From contig OZ022596.1 of the NCBI GenBank assembly GCA_963669155.1, forward strand, positions 9,429,979 to 9,493,978: a DNA stretch of 64,000 nucleotides, read 5' to 3'. The stretch comes from Arbacia lixula (taxonomy: Eukaryota > Echinodermata > Echinoidea > Arbacioida > Arbaciidae). This document shows, one piece after another, positions 12,739-26,300 of the stretch (the stretch's first letter is position 1; each line of letters starts with the position of its first letter). A program made the position numbers and the translations under genes. Under the pieces are notes generated by a model that had not been told where the DNA came from, made no database searches, and saw only the letters and a list, made by a program, of their open reading frames with translations.

Positions 12739-13269
12739 TAATATAATTTGCCGAAAGTAATACGCACAAGTGGGGAGCTGTTTAACGGTCTTTCCTGAAT
12801 ACGCCTAAACATACAAAAGAAATGGGAAAGGTTTGCTGGCCACAGGACAAGAAGTGGTGGACCTTGTGTCTAAATTGGTGAACTAGGTTCCAAAGCATGG
12901 TAAAAGGAGACCCAGTAGACCTGTCCTCACATATCTGACATAAAGCTGACAGAAATGGACGGTGACATGCCAACCTACAACTTCTTTTCTACCAGAAGCA
13001 TCAAGCATTGTTAACGACACTGAAATGTATTTTGATACACTAAGGTCATTGTTGTGTCTTGAAACAGTTATCTAGTAGACACAATTTGTTGACCAATTTT
13101 TCAATTTTTTATCCAAAAATTTCAATCCTGTTCCATATTACAAGAATTATTACACGAAAAATTATTAATTTAATGTTACAAACTTGCTTGGAAAAGTCAA
13201 CATCCTTTGACTATATGACATGTCGATTTTAGCTTGATTTGAGTTGTAATACATTTGGTATTATATTTC

Positions 13270-14030
13270 AAAAGTCCCAAAAACCAATGGCGTTCATTTT
13301 CTAAAACTTCTACACGTTTTGCTCTTTGATCCAAAGTGGTCCGCCGCCATACAGGCATAACAAATTTGTAATGCATTTAAGGGATTATATTCTGTATGCA
13401 GCAAACGTCAGAAGCACTTTATGAACTAAAGCACATGTGCTGTAGTAGTACATCTCATAATGATATGATTCTGTGAATTTAAAATGATAGTTTTGTTTCG
13501 TTTAAGAGATAAATGGAGAAAACTAGTGAAAATACGTTAGAGAAATGCCTCCATATGGCACATTGGTCATTCGTTTTCCCTTACACAATATGTTGTAAGT
13601 CGTTGACTAAGTGTTTCACCTTCCACGGAAACCTCAATTTCGTGGCCGAGGTGTCCGAAAAAAAACATTTCCCTTCCCTCACCCCCAGACTCATTTACAG
13701 TTTGTGTAATAACATCAGGTCAATAGTTGACATATTTCTTAAAACGGATTTGCTTTTGTTATTCAGATAAGGCATTGCCTACTTGGAAATACAGCGTATT
13801 GTCTAAAACACCTGAATGTCTTACATTTTATGAAGCAGCGGTCATGTTAGATCAAAGGAAGTCTTCCAAGCACAGTTCATCCATAATAGGACAATCATTA
13901 CAAATCATCAATCTCCTTCGTCAGCCCACGTGTTTATTTTTTGTCGTTTTTAGAAACAGGTGCGACAAGTCATTTTCATTCATGCTGATTTGTGGCTTGA
14001 ATCTTTTATGTACTTTATGGGATTTGTACA
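13270..14030. repeat. Duplicated block shared with 32.69-33.13 kb
   Basis: Same-orientation matches include ATTCTGTATGC, GCACATGTG-TGTAGTAGTA, a run around GAGAAATGCCTCCATAT, AGCGTATTGT-T-AAACACC and GATCAAAGGAA. The block lies immediately outside the left end of the 17.6-kb element, and its partner lies outside the right end. The copies differ by many small indels, so the duplication is old. Confidence 0.7.
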
Positions 14031-14280
14031 TATAAGTTGTGAAAAGGGGGTCATGGTTTGTGCGTTCACATCTTCCCGGGTAGGAAAATACCCACTCTTT
14101 ACCAGATCAGATTCAGGCCTTCAAACTCTCCAAAGGTTATTTTGTGCATTTAACATGTTCACACCTCCTCCAAGTGGTTCTACATGGGAAATTTTTATAG
14201 TAGATGTTAAAAACACTGTTGACACTTTTGGAAAATGATTAAAATTCAGTTTTAACTCACATCAAGCTGAAGTCAGGGAA

Positions 14281-14571
14281 TGTCCTATTTTTTAGAAGCA
14301 AGGTTTGTGACATTTCAAAAATTATTTCCTTGTAATATCCCTTGGAATATTTAAAGTAGACACACGAAGAATCAAAAGTATTTTATAATGAGCTTTCGTG
14401 GTCATTATTGTAAAGGGGAAGTGTTACTAATCAGATACATAACTTCACTTTGCAAAATAGTGATTAGAGTTTGCAGAAATGAGCTCTCAAAAATGACCTA
14501 TTTTCATTCCATATTTCTGCCTTTGTCGGTCCTCCGGCGAGCTGCAGCATGACTGACGTCACACAATAGAC
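14281..14571 (+). promoter_or_regulatory. Left terminal inverted repeat and inward promoter
   Basis: This is the left counterpart of the five-block inverted repeat. The innermost block, 14552-14571, contains a palindromic TGACGTCA (CREB/ATF-type site) 130 bp before the ATG of the P2X7-domain gene. The 19-bp block at 14353-14371 is identical to the right end. The position suggests that the terminal repeat serves as the promoter of the left gene. Confidence 0.6.
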
Positions 14572-14700
14572 GGTACACGCCGTGATCAGCTGATCTCGCT
14601 GAGCTGAGCTAGCTCGCGCTCGCGAGCAATACAGGATATGCATGCAATCCTATTTACTGTGCGTCTTGTCTCAATCGGTGTCTGTGTTTTTGTTACCAAA

Positions 14701-16302
14701 ATGACGGCTGTCGATGAAGAGATTGAGTCTTTGGATATGGACATTGACATCAGTGAAGAAAGTGATTTTAATGACAGCGACGATGATGATGATGGGGAAG
14801 TAGGAGAGCTTGAAGTTGAAGGAGAAGAAGAAGAAGAGGAGGGACCCGTCGTTTATGATGAACGCGATCATGTGCCGCAACCGTACCAGAACGAACCACT
14901 ACCTGTGCAGCCGGCGGAACCGGGCGCGATACCTCTCGGTGATGGTGTGGGCTTTCGTGGAAACAGAGACGTTACTCGTCTCGACCAAAGGAATACGGAT
15001 AACTGGTACGTTTCACCATTTTTCTCCATTCTTTAATTTGTCTTGATTGTTGCATGTTGTGTTTTTTGTCGATTCTTGATGGATAACAGCCGGGCAGACA
15101 AACTACAAACTGTCTGCCATGTCTGTTGCCAACATCGAAATTGAACTGAACTGAGTTTGATTGTACCGACTCGTTGGCGTTAGTGCCATGGCCATGACTA
15201 TGTCTCTCTTCTCCTAAATTTTATTGGGCAGTTTGGATACTCTTATTTAGTGTACATGCGCTATGTCAAATGTTAATTTTTTTTTCAATGTGTGCTTGCC
15301 TTTACAGGTGTCAGTGCGGCCATTGTGAGATTTTACCATCTTTCAATGTTGGAGATTGTCTCTGCTGCAGAGAAATTGCAGAGGTGGCGAAAGAAGGGGA
15401 AGAGGTGGAGTGCATCACCCAAGCCCGGGATTTTTATCCAGCCGTACTGAACCCAGCCACATTGTACATTGCGTGGCAACATTTCACGGAAAGGTGGCGA
15501 AGGCAGGCAAGAGCATTTGGTGCTCGAAATAATGAGTAAGTTAAAATCAGAATCTATATACATGTATCTATCAGATAAACTAGATAATACATCTAGATGT
15601 CTCTATACCATTTTTTTTTTTTACATATGCGAGTCTGATTATCAGCCTCTAAAATCACCACCCATGAGCCAGAGAACATGACATACATTGTAGATTCACA
15701 CGGGAGTCAGCAACTTCTGTACATGTAACTGAATTGTAGAGCAGCAGATACTGTTGCCTGTAAATATTTCCCATGACTTTTGGTGGGGAATGGAGGCCGG
15801 TACATGAAATGGTTGTATACATTTTATAGTGCATGATCAATTTTTTTATTGTGGAATTTTTAACCTACAATTATATGTGAATAGGCTAACAATGATCATT
15901 TTTTTCTTGGAGCTAGATTTAACGTACGATCATTTGATTGCTATTTGTTCATTCTAATCTTTAATTGTAAATCATTAGCTTAGAATTATAGATGGATCTA
16001 GGCTTAGGCCTACATCAATCAGGGATTTTTTTATACTATATTTAGCATACAGGTATTTTAAATTCTGGCTTTCCAATGAATGAGATGTAAAATGTTTTGA
16101 TCACATTTTTTTTTCACTATTGCTCACATGCAGGAAGTATCGATATGTTGCCTATCGCCAATTTGTTAGGTGGTGCTGGGGCATCTTGGGCAAAGATATC
16201 AGAGTGCAGCTCCCTGCTTGCGTCCAGGCCATCATCAAGAATACGTATCCGGATGGTAATAACAACTATCGAGGTACTGTGCTGAGACGGCTAGAAATTT
16301 GA
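14701..16302 (+). CDS. Stand-alone P2X7-type cytoplasmic (ballast) domain protein, three exons
   Basis: Exons 14701-15005, 15308-15535 and 16134-16302 join with GT-AG sites in matching phases to give 233 aa. Residues 5-60 are strongly acidic, with a run of Asp and Glu. The domain starts at W102 with WCQCGHC (102-108), followed by CLCC (119-122) and CIT (137-139). It ends with KYRYVAYRQFVRWCW and LPACVQAIIKNTYP. This order of Cys-rich and aromatic motifs is that of the zinc-binding intracellular domain of the P2X7 receptor, also known as a single-domain protein in many invertebrates. No channel domain or membrane segment is present. An in-frame ATG at 14638 would add a hydrophobic stretch; 14701 is preferred because the acidic tail then starts the protein. 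Its cellular role is unknown. Confidence 0.85.
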
Positions 16303-19300
16303 TTGACTTATTACTGTACGTCTACATGAATTTGCTGGACTCATTTTCTTTTTGTATAAGTTGTAATGTCCTTTTTACATTCCGGTATCTTTAGTTCTTT
16401 TCTGGTTATGCAGTGAATGTTATGTACCAGTCTTTGTCTAACATGTAGGAAATCACATCCTGTAGGATTACATAGAAATCTGCATGACATGGACAAAATT
16501 CAGCTACATGTAACGGTTCAAAATGTCTTGCATAATACAGGTGTATGGCTCTCTTTTATTTTGATAATTTTTTCATTGTAGTACCATTGGAGCCTTTATT
16601 ATGATTGATTAATCATGTGACAGTTGGCAAAACTGCCAAGTTACTTTTGGAACATTCTTTTTGTGTAACAACTTGTGATTTTTCAACATATCGTGGCAGA
16701 ACTCAAATTAAGTCATAGGTCACAATGATGCCAGAATCATGTGTAGGTCTTTGATTTTTTTCTTTCGGGGGGGGGGGGGGAATCTGTGCTTTCATTTTGT
16801 GGCATAATATGTTAATTTTTTGTATTTTCATATGCATCATTTTTATTGTGGCATTCATTAGAAAACCATTTTTTGTTAGTGATGAGATAGCTAGATATTT
16901 GATCAATGTTATGCATCATTTTGTTGTGTGTTTTGCAAGCTTTATAACCAGTCAAGTCCTTTCGCCCAAAACGGCGAATCCATCATGTGTCTATTATTAG
17001 CCATATTCGGAGAACGCTCGGTGATGCGCGAATAATTCGATGCGAACTGCTCCCGCTGAGCCGTTAGATCGTATTCTCCTTCCAGGCTGCCTGTACTATT
17101 CGAAATTGAAAACTATGTGTGCGCGCTGCGAGTTTGAAGCCGAAATCCCTATCACAACACGTCTGAAATGCTTGCAGCAAGCCTCACATACAAAATAGCG
17201 CATCCATGCATTAACCGCTACGGTAAATGCGTATGTGTATTGTACGTGTTTGACGAGTAATAATCCCGACGTATTGAATTAGGCTATCTGCATCACAATT
17301 TGAAAATTGAATGCTCGGGTACGGATTCATTTTGCCAATAACAAAAGTTCCACTGGATAGATCATCTTTTAATTTTTCGTGATGAAACCTTAATACTGTT
17401 TAGGTAACATAATTTCTTTACACGATGATCTAACCGGTGGCATTTTTAATATGAATTTTTAAAATCATTTAATTGGATAACGGTCGCGGTTTGCCATTCA
17501 CTTTGCACGCGTAGGCGAAAGGAGGTGAACCGACGGAGGCTCGATGAATGCGACATATTCTCCGTTTTCGGAGAACTTGTTCATTCTCCGTTATCGGAGA
17601 ACGGCTCTGACTGATAACATGCTCATCCTCTATGATACATGTATAGGCCAGTGTGCAAGTACAATGTATGTTCACACATGGAAAAGAGGTAGCCAAATTG
17701 CTGAAATCGGGAAAAAGAAAAAGTGTGTACTTTTTAACAGCATTGTGTACATGTTGCATGCAAAATGTACATGTATTTCCCATATTATGAAAGCAGCATA
17801 TTTGAGACATTATTTAGGGTTGGAAAACTTGACAAAATTCTTGTTCTTGTTGCTCTGAGAATGAAGTACATGTACATGTTTTCTTCTTCACCAATTCCCA
17901 CCGGAAATCCCTATACCCCCCGCCCCCTTGGATTCCTGTTCCCAACTCTAAGTAGTATTTTTTTTTTGTTATCTACATTTTCATTATATTTATGAAAAAT
18001 ACAGTACATGCAGAACAGTGTATAGTATTTTGTTTCTTTCACTTATTATGAAGTTTTCTCATTTCTGCTTGATGATGAAACACTTGCCACACATACTCGT
18101 TTCTTTTGTCATGTGAATTTGTAGTTTTATCTTGAGTGTATAAGTTGGCCAAATGATAATATTGTCAATAACTTGCAACTTTAAAATGTAAACCAAATAC
18201 ATGTGTCATTAGTAGACATTTATCAATCAGTATTAGAGTTTATAATTACATAAACTGAAAGCATGTTGATGATTTTGCCTTTTCATGGCAGCTGGTATTG
18301 TTCTTGTGTAAAGAATTCATAATTCTATGGGACAATTTGGTTCTTCAAACTGATATCTTTACATGTAGGGCCTACATGTAAGTGTCTTATAAATACATGT
18401 ACAAACAGCTTTCCAAGTCATGTCACCTGTGACTCTGAACTGTTATTCTGTTTTCCCCTTATTTTCTTTCATGGATATTTCATTAAGTCTATATATGTAT
18501 CTACCAGTATTATTAAGAAGTACATATTTATTGTCATATATACAGTTGTACATGTATTTGTGTTTAACCATTTAAACAATATCTTTATTTATTTTATATT
18601 TTTTGCAATATGATGTCAGACTTGCTGCATATCATCTCTTGTCATGGAGATTTGGCAATGTTCAATCAGGGTTTTTCTTTTGTAACAACTAAACCAAATA
18701 ATGTCGATAACTTGCCACTTTTATCAAGCAAATATCTCAAGGTTAGAATCTCTTTTTTACCGAACGACAAATTTTACATAAATTATTCTGAAATGTTTAC
18801 AAGTATCCTTTTTATGGCAACTGGTATTCATTGCAAAGTGTAAATAAGACGATAATATACATATGATGCATTACATTTATAAATGTACAAACATACACAT
18901 AACATTGAAATGATTTGTTGGTTTCTTTGTTTTTTGTAATACATGTATAGACGTAGTGGTATTGAGGAGTGTGTTACAGTTGAGGAATAACTTGCTGCCC
19001 ATAGTTATACAGGGTCAAAACTTAATTTTCCAAATATCGTGCTTTTCAAAATGATTCTTCAGAGTAAGTTCTGTCATTTGTATAATGTTTTTACTACAAA
19101 CAACTTTACGGATCCAAGTGGTATGAACTCATGACAAATTGACAAATTCCAATAGGCCCTGGTGGGCCTATTGGAAATAAGTTTCAAGCGACTTTACAAC
19201 AACTGGTGATCATAGTGAAAGGGCTTTCTGGGGTAATTTCAATAAACTGGTGATCATTTCTTAGGAACTTTGCCAACACCATCAAAACTCTAGTGTGTAT

Positions 19301-22300
19301 CATTTACATGTACTAAAAGAAAGCATCACCAGTTGCTCGTAAATTCGCTTGCATCAGTCAAACAGGTTTATCAAACACCCACCTGAATCCATATGAACCC
19401 TGGATTACTATGACAAGGCAGGACAATGATAAGGTGTTGATGATTGTGATGGTGACGATTGTTATGATAGATGGCAATTATGAATCAAGTTTTAGTGATA
19501 TGTATTGAGATGATGAAAATTATCTATTGTATTGATTAGGGATCACAGGGAACTGCTTGGGCCACTTCAAACCCCTCCCTTTTTTACCTACAGTAAATGT
19601 TTTTTTTTTTATTTTTACAAATGCCTGGCGGACGATCATGATACATGTATAGGATGGTGTTAGTTATATAAATGATAGTGATATTGATGGATGAGGATGG
19701 TGATCATGCTGACCATGTAGATATTGATGATGATGGTGATGATAAGTTTGGTGACCTGTGTCTTGATTATGGTGGCAGTTGATAAAGTAACAGTTGTGGC
19801 AATGTGGGTAGGTTTATTTGCAGGATTCAGCAGAAATTTATTCCTTTTCCCCTCCCCTAGAAAACTAATTATTTTAATGGGGCACTAGAACAACAATTTG
19901 TTGACAGCAAACATCAAATTATTCTGTTAGGTGTGGAATGGCTGTACAATCAATTGCAGAAAGATGATCTATGATCATTGCCAAGTTTTGTGTTATGGGC
20001 CCCTGGTCGGTTTCTATATGATCACCCACCAAACCAGCACCTACTGAAAACAACAACCAAAGCTGACCTGTGTACATGCATGGGCAGTCATCCTTGCCTA
20101 AGTCAAATCTAGGAATTGAAGAAAAAGTTTAGACTTCATTTTGTTCCCACCTGTGAAGGGTTAAGATCAATAGGATGACTGAATAAACATTCAATGGCTA
20201 GGTTGACTGAACAGTCAATACTACATGTAACTTTTTCTTCCAATGCAAAGGCAAATTCAGGCTTTGAGTAAAACAAATACATGTAGTAAGGAGGGAAGGG
20301 GTGCAGGCTTTAAAGTGGGACAATGTAAGATGGGTCAAGTTTCATGAGCATAGAGGTGTGGATTCATAAAATAATACTAGGGAGCTCACCAAATAACCTG
20401 ACCAAACTTACAGTGCGGGGGTCCTTGTAATCCACCGCGCAATCAGTGACAGAAATCAACATATCACTGTTATCCCACTTATGGCACATGATAAATGCAA
20501 GATGACCTGTTTTTTTTCAAATTCCCAGATAACATTGTAAACATGTTTATTTAAAAAAAAATGACATGTTCAGAATATATCTGCAGAGAATAAAAAGCTT
20601 TAGTACATGTATACTTTCAAACTCACTAGTAGTACATGTACTGATCTGAATGTATGAAATGTATTGAAATGATAAATGGTACTTGTGAACAAAAATACAT
20701 GAATGAATACTGTACATAAATACACTGTATATAAAATAAATACTAATAACTTTTCATACAATGATATAAAATCATTTATTAAACTGCCTCAATCCAAGCA
20801 CTCTTCTATATACATGTACATGTACCAATTAAAATTAGCAGTCTTGCCAATTCAACAAAATGATTACAGTTCGATATTCCAAAGGTTCGTTATTCCAAAG
20901 CTTCGTAATTCCGAAACACGTTAATTGCCTATACCTTGATGCTCGTTAGTTTGAAAACGAAAAAGGGTTCGTTAATCCGAGCATTTCTGGCGTAATGTTC
21001 GGAACAACAAACCTTAGGAATAACAAGTGCTTCCTAACAAAATGTAGGTTATCAATTTCATCAAAACACAAACAAGGAACATTCCATTCAATAGACAACA
21101 CAAACTCGTTGACAATGCAATAAAGCACCTTGCTTCTAGCCATTAATTCCTCCTGATATTATCAAACTATGTACATGTAGTATTATTCACAACAGACTGC
21201 CTTCACTTTCCTTATATATGTATACAGCTACTTGTACATTTTATTGCTCAGGCAAGAAATCCAGCATTATTGAAAAGTACCCCCAAGGACATTCACATCG
21301 AAATAAAAAAAAGATGGAAACACATTTTTTATAAACAAATCATACAGTTTGGTCAAGCTCTATCATAATAGTACATATACAATGTATAGGCAGAGGCTGC
21401 CATGATATCTATGCTGTTTGATGTGAGACAAGAATTTTGTTTCAGTGCCAATTAATAGATTTTTTTCATGTATGAAGGTTCACAACAATTCATGTGGCTA
21501 ACATGTAGCATAAAAACTGAAATCATAGGCTAGTCTCGCCTACACAGAAAGTTCTTGACCTGTGCTGGTCTTTAAATTGAAAAAAAAAAAATCATGGATA
21601 GGCATATATTATAAAGCTCACAAAGACACCAAAGAGAGAAGAAAACCTATTCACAGCAGACTTCTCCAGGCAAAATCCTAGCTAACACATGTATGGATTA
21701 ACAAATGTGATTTCACCAGTAGATTTTGAAATGTTTTATGAATATTACATGCATATCATCATGCTTAGATTTGATGTGTTCTATGAAAAACATCTGTATG
21801 ATAAAAACGTTTACATGCTTGTACATGTACAGGTAATGAGGTAATGCAATGCATAGAATCTGGTTCCAAAGTTACTTTTTACTGACCATTATTTGTCATA
21901 GTTTGATCTTTGATGGGAGAGAGAAAAAATACAATGTACATGTACTATCCTGCAAGTACAATGTAGACTGGTGAAAATCTGTTTTGCATTTGTTCACAGT
22001 AACAAGATGACACCTCAAGTCAGCACTTAAATATTTTAAGTAAAAAATGTATTACTACATGTATCAGAAACAAATAGAATCACCGGCTATCTTTACAATA
22101 CCCCTGAAATATAATTTGGAATATATCTTTCAGTCATCTTGTCCTGCCTAGCACATTATGCCACAATTATTTACAAATATGCATACAAATCAGACTGAAA
22201 TTGATGGAGGATATAGTTAGAATTGAGAAAAGCAAAATACCGCAGAAAAAAATATATACAGAGAGCTGGTCTATTTCATTAGCTTGAGTAGGGATTTTTT

Positions 22301-23343
22301 TTCAACATTTCATATAACACTAACCAATGCTTCAAACAAACTAGAAATGCTTGGCGGGTCGCACGGCCGATCACATGTATCCCCTAAACCCACCGCATCA
22401 TTCATCATCATGATATGAAGAGCTCACACTAGGGTTGTAAAAATATTGTACTAACATTCACATCTATCGACAAATGAACATTTTATTAATAGGCAGATTC
22501 AAGGTGAAATTCAGTGTACCGTGGCAATTTAGACAAGGCCGCATCCCATGATCGGTGCCATACAATGTAGCTGTAGGCTTGAATGACACAAACTGCACAG
22601 TCGGTCTGACTTTTTTACTTTTCTGAAGTTACAAACATGAACAACACTCACTTGGATAGTGACTGTTACCATGGCAATAAAGATCCTCCCCCTCCGCCAC
22701 CAAACATGATAGGCATCTTTACCTTCTAATATTGCTTCTGCGTGCCAACTGTTCTGACAAACTGGAAAAAAAAAGCAGAAATATGACATGGCATCCCCTA
22801 AAAGTTGGAACAATGAGGGCTTTGTCTCTGAAAACTATCGTTACGCAGAATGACACCCCCCCCCCCCCCCCCAATAAATCTCCAAAGCAGGTTTGAATAA
22901 AATAGGACAAGAAATGTGGCCGATAGATCACATACAATTTAAATGACATGGCACCAAGTCGAAATTATGCATTCTTCCAAATTTACACCTATGTGGTTTA
23001 CCTTTGACCCTGTAAAAGGCGGAACATTGGGGGCAGCATCACCAAAAGTAATAGGTGTCTATGAGTTGACTATGATACCCTTACAAATCAAATTTGAAAA
23101 AACAAAATCTGTTGAGAAATGCGGCCAGTATCGTGCACACAAGCTGACCCTGAAAAATGTACCAAAAACAATAGGAGTCTTCGCTTTACCATAATACAAC
23201 TTCATATCAAATTTGAAGATGTTCCGAAAAGAACTGCAGCCAGCCAGTAGAGTGCTCACAAGAAAATCTTGGCAGCACTGGCGGTGCAACGAGGCCAAAT
23301 CCATAGTTCGGGGGATACAATCAATGGTTCCAGAAATGTCCTT
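16303..23343. other. Non-coding interior of the 17.6-kb element between the convergent genes
   Basis: No exon with a recognisable domain was found in these 7 kb. The stretch holds most of the TACATGTA palindromes, a GATGATGGTGATG-rich tract at about 19430-19750, poly-G (16768-16780) and poly-C (22855-22872) runs, and the repeat at 20866-21010. A minus-strand AATAAA near 22481 could be a polyadenylation signal of the transposase gene. Confidence 0.5.
20866..21010. repeat. TTCGTTATTCC-type repeat, single arm
   Basis: This stretch matches the start of the repeat at 43.39 kb: CAGTTCGATATTCC, then TTCGTTATTCC, a TTCGTAATTCCGAAACACGT block, ATTGCCTATACCT and TCGTTAATCCGAGCATTT. It has only one arm, whereas the copy at 43.4-43.9 kb has both arms as a hairpin. 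Confidence 0.75.
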
Positions 23344-26300
23344 CTATTCCATGGCAAACCGACGATGTGCTGCTGCCTCCTGAATAGCCTCCTCCCTGTC
23401 TGGCCTCTGATATTTCGATGTCAGTGGCGGTTTGTTTTGCAGCTCTTCCATTTCAGAGCGGAGTTTCTGCTTTCCAGAAACGAGCCGTACTGTCTCCACC
23501 ATCAAAGCATTCACATACTCTATATTGTGAGTGAAAATTGTAGAACAGTTTTGTAATTAAATTACTACAATACTGATAAATTGGTAACAATGTCTTCTTT
23601 GCATTTATTGTACATGTATATGGCTGTAGATATACCAGACTATGTATAGTCCCATATTCAATTAGCTTTCTTCAGACTTTGAAACATTGTGGGATTTGCA
23701 CATGAAATGCAGTGTTAGACAAAACCAAAGATCTGTATTATTAAACAAAAGATATCTTACAAAGATTGATATGATTGAATACTTTCATAAAATCTTTTGA
23801 TCAGTATTTCCTACATGAGGCATAACTACGCTGATTCATTATAGTCATAAATAGATAAACATACCGAAAGTACATGCAGTTAGCACCTTGCTGACAGTTT
23901 GACGACCTTCTTTGGCTTTCTGATAGGTGACACGGTACACTGGTGACCCATCAGACTTCGTTGCTTGAGACCGGTCTGAATTCTCGTTCCAGTGCAGAGC
24001 TGCAAGATACAGTCTATAACAAACAAAAAATAAACGGAAGTCTTCATAGAGCAATATTTTTGAAACAGTCTCAAATAAACACTGTCTCCTTATTCCTTAT
24101 TTATATGAATACTTTCTTGAATGCTTGTTAATTTGTGGGAAAAAAAATTAATCTTGAGGACATTTTGTGAATTCTACTGGAAAAAAAGTACAAAAAGAAC
24201 TGATGGTAGAAAATAGAAAAAAAACCCACAAATATTAAAAGCAAGATATAAGAGAGGGACTCTGGTATTCTAAGTAGGTATAGGATCTGGTGCGAGTTGA
24301 AGGAATATTATCTCACCTGCATTTCATCCCAGCGTAAGAGTATGCCAGCATCTTTGGACACCAGTACAGGAGGACACTGTGGAATGATTCCACCGAACTG
24401 GTTTGTGCGAGAGGTGACATTTTCTTCATGTCATTCAGCAGGCGAGTTTTCAGCAGCTCTTCAGACAACTTCTCGAAGACTTTTGTTCCTATGTGACATA
24501 ACAATATAGTAATAAAAAATATAAATGACATTTGATTATGGAGGAGAATAAATAGCATAAATACTCCACATTATTAGGTACAAGTGAATCTCCCTAATTT
24601 AATGTCCTTGATTCACAAAAATCTGTTAGACCTTGGTTAAGATGTTGACATCACTGTAATAAAGTTATATCTCGTTTCCGAATCTTAATGATGTACTCAA
24701 AACTTTAATACTGGTAACTATGTGAAATGTACAAGTTTCAAACCCGTTCTCCCACCCCATACTTAAGCTCCGCTTACGCTTACCTTCTCTCATCCATTCA
24801 CGTGGAGGGTAATCATCATCATGGCCGCACTTGGGATAGACGCCTTCATGTACATGCACATCTCTCATGTGGTTGAAGATCGACTTGTACTTGGATACCA
24901 TCATGTCACCATTCCCATCTGGGGTAGATGCAGCCGACCAGTATATGTGGGTCACCATCGACTGCTTCCACATGTGAGCTACCTCGCAATCCTTGAGCTT
25001 CGATACAGCTGTGATTTTCTTTCTCACTCCTGTAAATTAATGAATTTGAAGTGGTCATTATTCTAAAATATTAATCTGTAACTTCAACCTCTTTTCCCTA
25101 TTCAGTAAACAAGACATTTCCTGATATACACATTCACATTTGTCTTCATATATGCATCATACAACGTTCCAATCAGAAAAATTCCAAATTCATGCATCAT
25201 TATCCTCTTTCTTTAGTAGATCCAGCATTGCTGTACTAAAGCTGGGATAATAGTATGCAGTGCTAAGACATATCATTAAGCACTGTGTAAATGTTGCTTA
25301 CTGTCATTATTCCCATTATTATTATTTACACATACAGTCTTTGTTAAAAAAATTCATAATAATTGGCATGGATATCAACAAATTACCTTTTGCGATATGC
25401 CAAACGTCGTAACGGTGATCAATCTCTGTGTATGTCTCCCGTAACCACTTCGCCACCGAGGCATGTCGATCCGTGATAAGGGTTGCTACCTCAACTCCCA
25501 TTCCATACAGCTTCGCCAATCCCCTCGCCAAACCTTCTTTCTCCATGGCGTTTGAGCTTGACACCTCATTGCTCTACAATATTGGGAGAAAAAAAATTGG
25601 TCGATTCAATTCCACATTTTTTCTTTAAAAGGCTAATGAATATTTCCTTAGAGTAAACAAAAATATATACAGTACATGTATATTGTTAAATGAAGTAATT
25701 ATAATTGCAATTATTGTTATCTTGACAGTAAGTAGCATTACTAAATAAAGATTACATTTCTAGCAAAATAACCCCATATACAAGTACAATACATTTGGAC
25801 ATGTTCATCTGCCCTCTATGTGTGTATTACAGATTATTCCTGGGTGAGCTGCAAGTATTGTATGTATAAATTTGTAAACTTCATGTTATTGGTATATTAC
25901 CTGCACAAGCTCCACATTGATGATCTTCTTTGTCTTCATGTCCATCAGGGCATAGCTGCCATATTTGGCAGAATGCCCTGGTGAGTCAGCACGGCCATCT
26001 CCTCCCAAGACCAACTTTTCCCCTCTTGACTGTCTGAGGAGAGACCTCTGTTCTCGCTCGTAGATCCTTAGGATGGCAGGTTGCAGGTACGTTGATTGGT
26101 ACTCCAGGAAGGTGTTGTTAGTGATTGCCTTTAAGTTCATATGCTCCAGCACTCGCAAGACCTTGGTTGGACTGGCTCCACCATACAAAATGGCTGCAGA
26201 CAACAGCAAATTTCCGGCAGCAGCATTCCCAACTTTTGGTTGACTATGCCATTCCTTTATCTTACGGCACTTTAGACACGTTTGCCTGATCTTTATCTGC

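Noticed and set aside
14638..14700. Upstream in-frame start of the P2X7-domain gene as a signal peptide
   Set aside because: The stretch is hydrophobic, but the mature protein is an acidic, zinc-domain protein expected in the cytoplasm or nucleus, and the next ATG fits better. Not excluded.
17469..17858. Overlapping 113- and 104-aa frames on opposite strands
   Set aside because: No domain, no splice-site support and no similarity to neighbours; taken as chance open frames in the element interior.
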